A stretch of 64,000 nucleotides of DNA from Sanguinoderma infundibulare (GCA_032821775.1 JAVLRN010000002.1:310001-374000), one strand, 5' to 3'; shown: positions 11,192 to 24,022, numbered from the stretch's first letter. Translations and numbers: made by a program. Notes: a model not told the origin generated them from the sequence alone.

Positions 11192-14100
11192 TCAACTTGT
11201 GTGGACTCGGACCTTTCGCTGCCGGGAAGATGTCCGGGGGGGCAGGGGCATGTGTATCAGAGCTGGTGGGGGTTGCAACTGTCCCTCTGCAGCCACCTTG
11301 GCCGCCTTCTTCCCATGCCTTTTGGGGACGACTTTGGTACTGGGCGTAACAGTGTTGGGACTCAGGGCCTGCTTACGAGTCACCCTACCCACACTGCCCG
11401 CCGGTTGCTCAGTGGATGCAGCCGCGCGACTGCCTCTGGTCTTGCCTGGGTGGGTGTGAGCCTCGTCCTCCGCTGGCAGCGGGCCACTTGCTGGCACACC
11501 TGAACCTACGATTCCCCCTCCATGACCGCTCTCGGGGGCTGAGTCGTGTGCGGAAGCTGCGGGAGCACCCGGAGGCTCGCCGGTGGGTCCCTTTGAAGCA
11601 CCAGGTGCTGTCCCCGGAATGGTGGAACTTCCTGCCGCCACTTGGAACACCGCACCGGACAGGGTGGTCACCTGTTTCGCCTCGCGCTCGCTCCCTCTCG
11701 GGCCAGCAGTGCTACTGGTGGAGGGTTGTGCATGCTGAACCGGGACTGGGACTGGTTTTGGATGCGGCTGCTGCAAACATGTCTCCAGCAGAGCCTCGTG
11801 CACCAGAAAGCCCAACAGCATCTGGAGGATGTAGGCTGGCATGTCTACCAGGATATCCTCACCGGGCTCGATGAAGTGGGATATTTCGATATCCCACAGC
11901 ACCATGCCCATAACCAAGCAGTACCGCTGGGCATCCGCCACCATTGCACGGCTGTTCAGCCCCAATTTGAGCCATGCTATGAGACAGGAGTCAGGGTGGC
12001 AGTTCGTGTGAAGGTCCTCCGGCATGTGTGGGGAGTTGTAGGTCCACGTCGCCCATGGCACTCCACGGTCACTGGACAGATTGTCCACCACTTTGAGCTA
12101 TACCCGAGGTCAGTATCTGGAGTGCGCCGATGTGTTTTCATATGTACCTTGTCCTTCAGCCTTTCCACCATCGTGCTGTACTCCTTACAATCACAGAGGC
12201 TCTTGACGAACTCGTATGGACTCACCCTCTTTTCCGTGACCGTGGATGGCTGGCTCAGATTGAGAAGGGCTGCGGCGTCAGACCCTCTCTCCAGGGACAC
12301 CTTCTGCGCCTGTCCCTTACCCTTGGACCCACCAGCCACAGTGGCTCGGGCATTCCTAGAGTCCTGAACAGCGCCGGTGCAGCCCTCGTCCTCGTCCTCC
12401 TCATCCTCCTCATCCTCGTCCTCCTCATCCTCCTCGTCCTCGTCTGGCTCGTCCTCGGCGTCCGATGGATGAGGGGAGTTGATCTCCTGGAAGACCTCCT
12501 GCTCCTCCTCCTCCGTCTCCGACTCTGTCACAGCTGCCTTCTTCCTCTTCTTCCTACCGGCCTTCTTCGGCTTGGCTTTCGACAACTTTCCCCTCATTGA
12601 GGACGATTGGCCTGACCTCTGGCCCTTGGAGGACAACCCAGCATTTCCCCCGGATGGGTTCTTGGGCTCAGCAGCAGTCCTGGGCTGACTCCGACCCGCT
12701 ATCACCTTGCTGCAACCGCCCGAAGAAGGACCTTCCCCTTGCAACTCACACCCAGAGAGAATGTCGTCCTCGGGCAAAGCGGCAAAACCCAGTGCGCGAG
12801 GAACGCACTTATGCCTCCGCGGCTGCCAAGCCGCCAGAGCTCCATCATTTTTCGCTGGTTCGAAAACCACCTCGCCGTTGACTCGAGTGAGGTAATGGCT
12901 GAAGCAAAATCCACAGGCCGGGCGCGAGAGTCTGTAGTCCACCGGGTTCTCCATCTCCATGATGTGCCAGAAGAACATCTGCATCTTGACCGGGTCCATC
13001 CAGGAGAACCCTTCCAGCACCATCCCCTCCTCAAAGAAGCTGTCAGGATGCTCTCTGAGGGCCGCCCACGGCACAGCCAGGATGTCCTGACCCAACGCAT
13101 AACCTTCAATTTGACCATTATCACTCTATTCAGAACCACCATGTGCAAATGCCTCACCGTATACGGTCTGCATATATTGCCAGATCACCTCCTGAAGCCG
13201 CCATGTCTTCATCGTCTGGCCGCCCTCCCTGTTGGTGAGTACTGGCCCCCCATCATCTGAGTAGGTATCGAAATCGAAGGGGATGGGCTGCTGCTTGGAC
13301 ATGGCCTTTACCGACTCGACAGCATCCTCTGTTGCCTCTTCCGGTTTGAGAATTGTGGACCAGAACGCCCAGAACTTTGTGCGGAACTTCTCGTCCCATC
13401 CTTTCCCCTCCCAGAAGTGCAGATATGACTTATCGTTCTCACTGAACATCTGTGAGGTGTCATAACTGTGCCTCCATCAGTACCGGTCACAGCAAGGACA
13501 AAATTATTTGACACTCATGCTGCAGCATTCATCTTCCGGTTCTCATTCTCAAAGACCCCATAAATGAAGACCGGCATCTTGAACTGGTCCCAGAAGAGCT
13601 CCGTGACTTCACACATGTACTTGGCGGCTTTCTGGCGGGCGTGTCTGCTGACAGCCATGGGGCATGAGTCAACAGAGTCAACCAGGCATAATAGGATGAT
13701 GTACTCTGGCTTCATGGCATCATCTGGGCCCTCCTCATTCCACCTCTCCACCTGCTCGATGTAAGGCACCTGGTCGTCCGGAGACAGCTCTTCCCACAGC
13801 TCCTTGTGCTGTGCGTTCCACGTTGACAGGTACATTGGGTCCCTGCCTTCCATGTCTGATGGCATGGCATTTTGGATCTCCTCATGATGGTCGGCAGCCC
13901 AGCACCGCTGCCCTGTGAATGCGCGCCCGATCTTGACATGCTTCTTGGATTTCCGCATCGGAGAGTTGTTGGAGAACCAATTGGTGACCTTCTGTTCACA
14001 GGGATTGACCATCAGAATGTTGCCAACATGAAATGCACAGTGAGACATACCTGCACGAAGAAGTCTAACAAAATGGGGTTCTCCGGGACCTGGTGGCGTT

Positions 14101-14230
14101 TGATGATTTTCCTTGCAAGCGCGTCATGCCAGGCTGGCTTGTCTGTGGCCGGGATGTTGTGGTACTCTGCGTGACGTTGCGTTAAGAGGTCTTCGTCCCA
14201 CTCGTTGAGGTCACTGGGACGAGGAGCCAT
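11192..14230 (-). CDS. Agaricomycete lineage-expanded hypothetical protein, multi-exon
   Basis: The ATG at 14230 opens exon 1 (14051-14230; MAPRPSDLNEWDEDLL). Further exons carry KIGRAFTGQRCWAADHHEEI, ELWEELSPDDQVPYIEQVER and MPVFIYGVFENENRKMN. A later exon holds a highly basic segment, a run of about 25 acidic residues at 12365-12470 (encoded by a GAG/GAC microsatellite), and then a Pro/Ser-rich tail ending in TGA at 11192. The arrangement of an ELWDELS-type block followed by a VxIxGVFEN-type block is one I associate with an expanded, uncharacterised family in mushroom genomes. The gene at 30993-33235 looks like a distant relative. It is divergent from the TET/JBP-like gene, 406 bp away. The function is unknown; nuclear localisation is likely from the basic and acidic tracts. 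Confidence 0.65.
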
Positions 14231-14636
14231 TGGGGGATCATGTGGCCAGTATACAGGAAGCAGGGGAATGGGGGATCCACGGCGGAGCGGAGAACTTAGG
14301 CTGTTCAAGTGTGATCCATCCCTGGTTTCTCGCTCGATGTGTGCGGCCGCCACCCCCAGTACGATGAAGACCGGCCGGATGACAACTGTAACCACAGCTG
14401 TGATGGGCTGGGCACCCGACTACATGGGCAATGCTGTGCGGTTGATCTGAGACACATCACGAGGCGTGTCTCATTTTCCGGCCACACCCCAGCGTCATTC
14501 TGCTGGCCAGTCGCTTCCTTGCTCTTTACTTCCATCCTGGTCCCGCCGCAGGGCAGTCTACATCATGGCCTCCAATGTCGTGAAAACTGACGCTATTCCT
14601 CGCGGTTTCCGGTGGTGAGCACAAACCGCTGAATTT
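14231..14636. promoter_or_regulatory. Shared intergenic region between divergent genes
   Basis: This 406-bp gap separates the start of the minus-strand hypothetical gene (14230) from that of the TET/JBP-like gene (14637). I see no clear TATA box or repeat in it. A bidirectional promoter is inferred from position only. Confidence 0.3.
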
Positions 14637-15886
14637 GTGGTGGCCCTGTACCGATTCCATCTCAGTCGCTTATCAGAAAATCCAGGCCCCAAATCTCAGT
14701 CTCGACCAACGCCTCCGCCAATCTTGTTGCAACTGATGGAAGATTGTGATGCAGTGGCAATGGGTTTGGCAGCAGCCGTTCAAACCCGCCGTATGTTGTG
14801 TTTTCATTCCTCTGGTATACCTGTCCCCTCATGCACCGTAAATGCAGTGTCCTGGTTGGTGGAAGACTATATGAGCCGTCTCCCGAGGAAGGCAGTGAAC
14901 AGTGCTGTCTTGGAGCATGACCGGCTGTCACAGTTTCCCCCCCTGATACCTCCGGAACAAGTAATTGCGCAATCGGAGCCATGCCTGATTGAAGCACGTC
15001 CTGCAGTTTTCACGGACGTCCAGGGAAATATTCTAGTGTGGTCGTTGCCTGGCATAATTCCACGTGCCCGGCAGGTGCGCTACCCCTTTAAGCATGCATC
15101 CTATCGCTCACTGTATATTAGGGCATCTTGTTGGAAGCGGCGAAACACCTCCGCCCGTGGGTGAAAGCTGTGAAGGCGAAGGATGGGGAGCACCACACGA
15201 CTAATTGAAGGAATGCAGAGACCTTTTGCTCTGCTAGTGAGGAATGGGGCTTCGGAATGGTTTTACTTTACCCGGCAGGCTTTGTGCAAGGGCACGTGGT
15301 GCATAGACATGTGCCCGGATGAACCGATTGTTAATCTTTCGATCAGGGCGCACAATTTCATCCAGCGCCAAGCTGGCAGATCAAAACCCCCGAAGCACAA
15401 TGCTGGATGGCCGCCCTGGATGAGATGGGGGGACTCATCAACGGGATCCTCGCAGTCACTCATCCGCGGCTGTATGCCGCATGTCAGGAGGTTTTCCTCC
15501 AGCTGATCGCCCAGGCCCCAGAGTGCGCCACCACCCTTGAACATTGGCCGTGTGGTTTCAATTCCATGCAGTTGGTTGTGAATTGTTCCAGTATCCGGCA
15601 TCGAGACGTCAACACCGTACCAGGATGGTTCGACATGTTAATCACTCTTGGAATGTACGGCAAGACCACGGTTCTTGAAATGCGAATGCTGGGAGTGTCT
15701 ATGCCATATGACAGTGAGTTGGTCGTGTTGCTTTCCGCCCGGGTGGTGGAACATGGCATGCCCACTGTCCTGGTGGACTGCATTTGCTACGCATTCTACC
15801 TTGTGGAAAATGTGCACAAGTGGGTGGACATGGGGAATTCAGGATTTGTCAGTTACACAGAGGTCACGGGTGGGGCACCGGTCTAG
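14637..15886 (+). CDS. TET/JBP-family 2-oxoglutarate/Fe(II) dioxygenase-like protein
   Basis: Four exons join in frame: 14637-15074, 15122-15156, 15211-15295 and 15347-15886. Intron 2 ends with a consensus-like branch site (ACTAAT) just before its AG. The last exon carries the fungal TET/JBP core: the metal-binding HxD as IRHRDVN, then GWFDMLITLGMYG, and the distal His as RVVEHGM. Family members oxidise 5-methylcytosine or thymine in DNA and in fungi are known to travel with KDZ transposons; here a KDZ transposase follows 72 bp downstream. The strand after the distal His reads VDCICYAFYLVENVH. In relatives, as I recall them, an Arg (DRIC...YYMR) normally sits there and binds 2-oxoglutarate. 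If so, the enzyme may be inactive. Identification rests on motif order and context. Confidence 0.65.
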
Positions 15887-15957
15887 TTGAAAGGAAGAGG
15901 GCTTTGGGACTGCACTGTAATTACGCCGTTAGTTGCCTTACACTGTATCTTCTTCCA

Positions 15958-18900
15958 ATGCCTTGTCGACATTTTGAAACCATTGATACCATTGACCCCT
16001 TTATAGAGTATACCACCACCGTACAGAACACTCGGAGGGGACCACAGGTGGTGATGAAAAAAGCATGTTTCACTTTTGAAAACGATCGAGAGAAAGAGCC
16101 CAATATTTCGACACCAGCCCTGGAAGCGAGCAGCTCGAAACCCGCGGTCGTGGACCCTAACAGCGACACCATATTTCTTCCAGACATCGGGCAGGGCCAA
16201 GGACTCGCATTTGAAGAGATCACCTTCAAAAGGCCTGCACGCAAGGGAAAGGTAACATGAATATGCATTCACCACTGAACTAAATTGCTGATCCTCCAGA
16301 TATCCAGTCTCAATGATTTCCAGCATGACTTTGTGCAGGTATGTGAGGAGTACATATTTCGAACACTTGCCCATGAAGGGCTGCCCATCAATGGTAAGGC
16401 GTCATGCGGGTATGCACCTGTATGGTGCTGCATCTCATGCCATGGCCGGCCGACCTTCTGTGCACTGTGCTGCAAGGATGCACACGTCCGGACCCCACTC
16501 CACCGCGTTGAATATTGGATGGGCGATTACTTCCAGCAGGGTTCGCTCCGGCAACTGGGAATACAGCTTCATGCCGGGCATGGTGGCTCACCTTGTCCCT
16601 CACTCACACCCTATCCATATTCATCTCTTCCAAGTGGCCCTTGTACGACTCCGGCATTCGGGATGAGTCCGGATGGCGATGACGACTCAGAGCTTCCATA
16701 TCTGCTGGAGGACACTCTTTTGGATGCGGACGATGAAGACTCGGACCTCTACTTTTCCCCTGAGGATGACACTCTCGTTCCAGATGTGTCAGAATTGCTG
16801 CGCTTCGGAGATGCCAACCTGCCGCCCCTGCTGCTGCTGGATGGGATCTTATATTCTGGGGACCGCCTGATGGTGGTGGTCGACGTTAGCGGTATCCACC
16901 AGCTTTCCGTGACATTCTGCCAGTGTCTGAATGCAGTGAGGGAGGATTTACAGTTGCTCGACCTTCGCTATCTTCCAGGGTCCGTGAACCGCCCATGCAC
17001 AATGTTTACTTGATGTGTTCTGGACGACTTCCTCCTGGAAAACAAGGAGTGCAAAACCGCGGCGAGGAATTACTACAACAAGCTCCGGAGGACTACCAAT
17101 TTGGTGTTCCTGCACATGGTTCCAGTCTGTCGGGCGCCTTTGAGTCACGGGTCCTCCGAAAAGCTAACCATCCACAGGACCGATACAAGGAACTGCTCCA
17201 GGCCTCCTGGCAGTGGTGTAACATTGTCCTCAGACAGTCCGCTGGCTTCGGACATCACTCCAACCCAATACAGCCTGGCGATCTCGCCATCCGGTGCCCC
17301 ACCTGTCTGCAGCCTGGTGTAAATCTTCCGGAGCACTGGAAGGACGATCCAGATCAGTAAGTACATGCGGCTGTCACATTCAATACCCCCTGAAACCTTT
17401 TCCAGGTTCAAATACATGTGCTCCATTGTACTAGATGGAAACTTCAGTGCTCAACATCGTCACATGCACAACCCGGAGGACGATGTGCCGCTTGCGGATG
17501 GACATGCATTTATGGTGACCGACACACCCTACAAGCAACACTGGGAATCTGCCAAGGAGTATAACGAGGTGAGTCCACATCGGCATTGAGGTCATGCAGT
17601 GTAGATGAGAATGTGTCCGGTAGAGAATAACCTGCAATGATCACTGTGCGGTCCTCAACACCAATGTGAGTCGGGCCAAACTGGAGGTGACTGGGATTGG
17701 AGCAGCTGCATGTTCTCACCACAGCTTCTTTGCCCCACATGCATGTGTGGACTTCCAGGGGGGAGAACAGTACACCCACTGTTATCTATTTATTATGCTG
17801 TCTCGACTGATTTTAACCTGCTGAAGTCAGCGCAATATGGATTACATCCTTCACTGGATACTCGCCTATCTGAACGGTCTGACGTGGTTGCTCATCATGT
17901 ACGACATGATGTGCCAATACTTCGTCCACCTCCATGACCAGTTCAGAGAGAGCCTGGCTCTGAGCTTTCCACACGGTATCAACATGCTGCACGGCATCAG
18001 GCAATTCCATGTACATGGCCATATTCCCCTTTGTTTCCCAAGGTTCTCATCAAACTTCATCTTCAGAGCAGGGGTGCAGGATGGGGAGATCATCGAGACC
18101 CTGTGGAACAAGATTAATGCGGTTGCAGACAGTACCCAAGGCATGTTGTCCATGCACCAGAGGGAGGTGATCGACGATACTATGAATGACTCCAATTGGA
18201 TGAAGCTCACACAAATTAGTAAGTACTTTTGCCATACCTTGGCGTGATGCTGGCTGATTGACCTTGTGAAGCGACTATTCTCATTCACAAGTGGCGTCGG
18301 GCATGCAAGGAATGGAGTCCAGTGTTCAAGAAGCTCTTCAATGCAACTGGTGCGGGGCAATGTGAGGCGTGGATGGCCGAGGCTAAAGCTGCTGATGCCA
18401 CTCGAGGGACTGATCCGGAGGCAATGGATATATACAATGTGACCAGGCAACCCCGTACGTTCTCAATATTTATCATATATTAAAACATACTTAGCTCTGA
18501 GCGATATAGTGCCATCCCAGAAGGACAAAGAGCTCACCTTGACTCAACAAGAAACCGCTGGTGCAGACGATGACATGAAAGGCGTGGCGTTCTGGATCTC
18601 GACCGGGCTGCGGCTGGAGGAGAGAAAGCACGTAAACATTGGATCATCCACATGGTGAATGCACTGACCATCAATGTCTAGGATCAGGCTCATGTATACT
18701 GCCCAGACGACCGGAGCAGCAGCTGCAAACAACGTTCAGCTCAGCCTGGAACATACCCGGCAAAGGCTGCTGACCGGGATCAACTCATTCAATAAAGCAG
18801 GCGAGAAGCACTTACAGATGTCCGTGACCTCCAGGGGCCTTCCAGTGTCCGAGGACCCTACCGACTTTGGAGCGGACTGGGATGACAACTCCGAGGTTAC

Positions 18901-19750
18901 GAGGCACTCAGCGGTTCTGACTGGAGATGACACATTGCAGGTGGAGCGGCGAATTCTGGCATTGCCTTCCACCTTGGGAATGGACTATCTATGCGCACGG
19001 GGTCTACTGGAGCTGGCGGATAAGGAATGAGAGCTCCGGGAAGGCCAACTCAACGACGCCCTACAAGGCATTTGGACGGCAATTGGATACAAGTTGCTGG
19101 TATATCACGCAAAGCTCCACAAAGCAACCACTTATCGGAAGAAACTCCGGAGCTTTGCAGAGCTCCGTGTGGCTGATGATACCCTTATGAGGCACGTCCG
19201 GGTATACCAACAGGCTCAGAAGGCTACAATGCGTCTCTTCAACACCAGCCTGGCCGCGCTGGAGGACACCCGGAGCTGCGAGGCCTTCCTTGCCAGATAC
19301 CAGGATATCAAGAAGACAGATCTTGGAGTGGCGACAACCGTCATTGAACACTTCACCCCAGGTGTTCGTGACAAGCCGTCCGCCTGGTTTTGGCACCTGG
19401 AGGACACGGATAGTGAACAGACCACGGGATGGCTGCAGGAGTGTGAGTGCAAACAGGGAGGCATTGCGTAATCTCGATGCTGACATATTGCTCCAGTCCA
19501 TCGAATGTTGTGGCTCCGAGCATATGCACGCAAGTGTCGGTGGGAAGAGGAGACCATCCTCATCCCGTTTGAAATGGAATCTTTGATCTGGACCTTCAAA
19601 ACCTTCACGGGGCACTGGAATGGCTGGGTCAGGGAAAGCCAGATGCCCAGGCACAAGGCATACACGTTGCATCAAGTTGCGCTCTGGCAGAGTCTTGCGG
19701 ACCATGCTCGGGCGGCATTTTCTAAGGCACGGAGAGACTATACGCTATGA
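15958..19750 (+). pseudogene. KDZ transposase with CxC2 cluster, interrupted by stops
   Basis: From the ATG at 15958, exon 1 ends at 16251 and exon 2 begins at 16300. The CxC2 cysteine cluster associated with KDZ transposases follows: CISCHGRPTFCALCCKDAH, then TPLHRVEYWMGDYF. The catalytic core shows family landmarks in order: DRYKELLQASWQW, VLDGNFSAQHRHM, CVDFQGGE, MYDMMCQYF and DGEIIETLWNKIN, then a C-terminal helical part (ELREGQLNDALQGIW). The DGNF Asp, the YD..C Asp and the GE/E region are the likely catalytic acids. Two in-frame TGA codons (17011-17013 and 19028-19030) interrupt otherwise conserved sequence, and the exon junction near 18630-18675 does not resolve in frame. This copy is probably dead. 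It lies directly behind the TET/JBP-like gene, a known pairing. Confidence 0.8.
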
Positions 19751-20130
19751 CGTAGTTTGTTCAGTACAGGGTGCCGTACTGAGATATGTAATCGATCACC
19801 GATCTTGATGAGTGTCCTCTGTACTCCACTTACATACATATTGGACTTCTGTGTTCTCCACCCCCATCTGCTCTGCCCCCTGGAACATGTCTTCATCTGA
19901 ACAAACTGTCTCCCCGGCACTATCTGTGGCACACGCCGAGATTATTATAGTTTTGGCATGCCTTCGAAAGGCGTTCGAAATATTTCCCTTGGCTCCAGAT
20001 GAGCTGGAAGTCCAATGATGGAACTATTGTATTGCCTGTGAGCTGGTTCGTATTGACCCCCTGGAATGCCCACCGATAGAGAGACTAACATGGTGACACA
20101 GTGGATCACAATACAGGCAAGCGCAATACT
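19751..20130 (+). other. Short interval with a 43-codon ORF ending just before the KDZ element
   Basis: Within this gap an ATG at 19887 opens 43 codons (MSSSEQTVSPALSVAHAEI) to a TGA at 20016-20018. It could be a first exon of a host gene cut by the element that begins at 20131, but nothing proves that. Otherwise I see nothing. Confidence 0.25.
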
Positions 20131-20435
20131 TTCAGTCAAGATAACTAGTCAACTTCGATTACAGTGTCCACCTCTTACTAGTAGTGTCCGTGACTAGTTA
20201 CACTGTTTCTAGTTACCATCTTTGCATACTGCTCAATGGTGTCCCCTCACGCTGTACAACTAGTCACGCAACTAGTTGCGTAGTAACTAGTTATGATATT
20301 GGCGTGTCTTCTGCTGGGCCTCTCTTTTAACTAGCTCTTGATGAAACTAGATAGCACATAACTAGTTACCATTACTAGTAATTTCACTAGTCATCGAACA
20401 CATGAATAACCATCTAGTTAGGACTGTATCTAGTT
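20131..20435. repeat. Left subterminal CTAGT array with terminal inverted repeat
   Basis: About 14 CTAG cores, mostly within ACTAGTT, ACTAGTC or TCTAGTT, occur in roughly 300 bp in both orientations. Clustered subterminal motifs of this kind usually serve as transposase binding sites. The outer 41 bp form the left inverted repeat. Confidence 0.7.
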
Positions 20436-20438
20436 CGG

Positions 20439-23400
20439 TCAGAAGTACACGTGCAGGTCTTCTGGGAAATAATGACGCGCGCCCTCCAGGAGGCCCTTGA
20501 ACATGTCCGCTTGTCTGCCACAGCTTGTAAGTTTGTCATCAGCAACTATGTGATAGTTTGGACATACCGTGCGGCGAAGGCAGCCATGCCTTGTTCATAG
20601 AAAGTCGCTGTCGGCCGCCGTGAGCACTGTCCCCACCAGTGGTAGAAGTACTGGAAGTATCATTGAGTGCGGCACATCTCCTCCTCGACAACATCACACT
20701 CTTCACGCCACCGAGAGCGTCGTGCACTTGCACGAAACCACTCGATTCGTACCGCTATGCAAAGGCAATGTCAGGCGTGGGCTTCAAAACAGGCCCAGAT
20801 ATTCACGCGTGCCAACTCACCTTCCTGGGCATACTCGTCAGGTGACGAGCGTTCGAAGACATTGTCGCGCCAAATCCAGGAGATCTCCTTCTTCTTCTGC
20901 CCCGGAGTGTTCGTTTCATGGTAAAGGTTGAGAGTGCGGCAGTCGTCCTCGGTGAGTTCAGGATAGTGCAATGAGTCGGAGGCGTCGGCGATCATGAGGA
21001 GTTTCGTGCGTGCTGCCTGATACTCCGCTCGGTGTTCACGGATCCTCGCGTCTGTGTCCTTGATGACGCCAGCCGGGCCGCGTGGACTATGCCGAGTTTG
21101 GCCGAATGTACCGGCGGTCTTCTTGTACAAGAATGATTTAAGGCCGAGTTTGTGACGAATCTCGCGTAGAGCGTCGCTGGCTTGTGCGCGTCGGATGTCG
21201 CACTCAACAGAGATAGCGACGGCAAATGTGGCATAACCGTGCACATCCGCCGGGTATGCGGTTGGCCAAGGCAAGGGCTGGTCTTCGGGTTCGCAGATAC
21301 CCCGAACAGGCCAAGCGGTTGTGGGTAGGTGTGCTTTGAGCTCGTCGATGATGGGTGACATGACCTTCGCGTGGTGCTCGTACCACTCGGCGAGGCCGTC
21401 CTTGAGGTCGCCACGGAGTCCCTCAATGGCGTCGGGAGAAAACGCCCCACTGGCGATGAGTTTTCACAGAGAAGCTCTAAAACCCAGGTTAGCACTGCAG
21501 AGTTTGAGCAAGCGGGCTGACATACTGTTTGCGCTCGACCTCGAGAGCGTCTGTGTATAACTTGCCAAGTGCGACGGCGATCGAATCGGTGTCTTCCTTC
21601 TCGACTGAAGAACGCGCACGCTTGTGTTCCGGAGTTGCGTCATTGTGCGCTTCCTTCAGCTTCGAAACCACGGTCTTTACCGATGGAGCTGTGGTAAGAG
21701 GATGAGTTCAAACAAGAATGATGAGTAGTGGTGAATGTGTTCTCATACCGTTGTCCGGGAGTGGCTCGTATGGGTTCTTCAACATCTTCGGGTCAATGCT
21801 CGGATTGACGACGTCTGCTGCGAACTGGAGCTCTCAGGCCTTCCATTCATCAAGTGGCATGTTGTCTTGCCGGAGGGTGTCTTCGAGCTCCGCAACTTGA
21901 GTTTCGTTCTGGGCAACATACTTGACGGCGTCCTTGTACTTGCGCGCAAGATACTTAGCTGTAGGAAGGGGACAGTAATTAGTTTCGGCCAGTGCAAGCT
22001 ATCTAGATGTGCCATACCGATCCCAAACATCTTCTGCCTGTTATAGTCAGCAAAGTGGGCGTTCAACATGTCTTGACGGTGGCCGGATGTCATTTCACGG
22101 ATACAGCGCCCGATGGCGTTGAGCACTGACCATTTGCGCTCGGGCTCCTCCCCATCAGTTTGTCCTACACCAGGCATGAAGTAGAAAGACATCAGGTAGC
22201 GACAAACACCTTTATGTGCCGCTAAGTGGAACTTGGGGATGCAGCGGATGATCTGTGGCCACTTGTCTGCAGGCGGGACACCGACCATCCTGCCCAGGCG
22301 TGAGAGCCAGTTGATCCCGTAGATGCAGTTGATGTCGTAGGACGAGATGAGTAGTAGCAGCTGCATCCACCAGAGGAGCGCGCGCGTCGTAATGAAATCG
22401 ACAATGCCATATCTGTAGAACAATTGAGCTTCGAATGGTACGGGCAACATGCATTACGACCTACTTTTCTCCGCGAGGAAGATCCGCTGTGCCACACGGG
22501 AGTATGAAACCATGTCTTGCGCAGGATATCCCTACGATGCCCGCTTTGAGCTTGCCCGTGTAACGCGTCTTGCCGGCCTGGAAATCACTGCAAATTGATG
22601 TCTACATGGAGCCAGCAGTGAGCGCGATTGGACAGACAAGGTGCCATGATACGTACATCCTCATTCGCTTCCTCATCACCATTCATCCACTCGAGAAACT
22701 CCTCGTAATCCTTGCTCTTGGCGTAGTACGCGGCGCCATCAGTGAGAGGGAAGTCCTTCTCGTCAAGCTTCTTCTGGTGCTGGCTGAGTACAAAATTCCC
22801 GTCCTTGGCGAAGTGCAAAGCGTCTTTGTGGCGTTCGGAGTGTGGTCGTGTCTGCCAGAAAGGATCCATGTTGATGTTCGGCTGAGGGCAGGCTGGACAA
22901 AAGAGCGCAAGGGACGCCGGGTCATGATTCGCAGACACCTTCTGCCGAAATTCGCGGAGGGCGCGAAGGTATGAGAACTCTCGATGAGCGGTCATGAGTT
23001 CGCGATAACGATCCTAGAGTACGGTTAGTCAGAGACTTGCAAAGCAGGGTGAGACAAAGTTGGTATACCTTGATCTTGGACCCAAACGCTTCATTCGTTA
23101 GGCGTCGAAGAGTGGCGTAGAAGTCGTGAGCAGAGGTCTTGGCCCGAAGTGTGAGCTGGTCGAAGTGGTGGAGCAAGTCCGATGTGAAGACGGTCTGGAC
23201 GCGCACGAATGTCGCAGGCCACCATCCAGCATGCCAAAGCTGTAGTGGGCGACTGGCGAGCTCCGGGGTAAGGGGGTTACACTGGCAATACTGGACTTGA
23301 ACAGTGTGGACACCCGTGGTAGAGACGACGGTGAGTTGCGATGGTTTCATGAATGGCGGAACGGCCGGACATGGTTGTCCGCGGTGGCCAAGCCAAACCA

Positions 23401-24022
23401 CAAGTCCGAGTTCTCCGAGCGAAGTGCGCCGAAAGTACGCACCCGTCCACTGGTCAACACGGTGGAGAGGTGTCCACTTGTGGAGGGCGGGAATGCAGGA
23501 GGAGCAAAACAATGAACCACCGAAGCAGTCGATGCAGCGATACAAAGCGTCGGCGCCGTGACACTCGTAACATGGCTTGCCTATGTCCGGATGTATTTCG
23601 TGGCCATAGTAGATGTTCAGAAGTTTGTCCGCCCAGTTCTCCAGAAAGTCGCGCATCTTGACACTAGGGGGCTGCCAGATTTTCAGAGACGGTCAGGACG
23701 AAAATTTAGATGCACTTACCACCGTATTGTTCACCTTTGCGGTCGGTTTCATCTGGGGTGCGGGCGGGGGTGGTGGAGGAGGAGGTGGTGGTGGCGGCAG
23801 GATGGGGGAGGGGACCGCGGGCTCAGATGCAGGAGGTGGGTAGAGGGTGTCCATGGGAAAAGAAGTTGCGTGGCCGTCAATGGGATATGAGCGGGGCATG
23901 TCAGGATCGTCGGCTGTGAAGTAGTCTACCGTGCGTCCAACACAGCCGGACGTTGTGGGTACGCCAGTCGCGATCACCTCACCGGCACGAGGGACGAATG
24001 CGCGTTTCTTGCCACGGGCCAT
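20439..24022 (-). CDS. KDZ transposase with CxC2 cluster, one in-frame stop
   Basis: The start is ATG 24022 (MARGKKRAFVPRAGE). A proline run of about 12 residues follows near 23760, then the CxC2 cluster (CYECHGADALYRCIDC, CSSCIPALHKWTPLHRVDQW). Downstream exons carry FCPACPQPNINMDPFW, KDGNFVLSQHQKK, ISCARHGFILPCG, SYDINCIYGINW and TDGEEPERKWSVLNAIG, which hold the probable catalytic acids. The C-terminal part includes DIRRAQASDALREIRHKLGL and ends at TGA 20439-20441. One in-frame TGA lies at 20660-20662 in the last but one exon, about 75 codons before the end. Its order of motifs matches the copy at 15958, but the two sequences are very different, so they belong to different KDZ lineages. 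The stop codon touches the left CTAGT array, which ties the gene to the element. Confidence 0.8.

Noticed and set aside
12130..12600. Plus-strand frame with a long Leu/Val run, resembling a membrane protein
   Set aside because: The run is the reverse complement of the poly-acidic GAG/GAC tract in the minus-strand gene.
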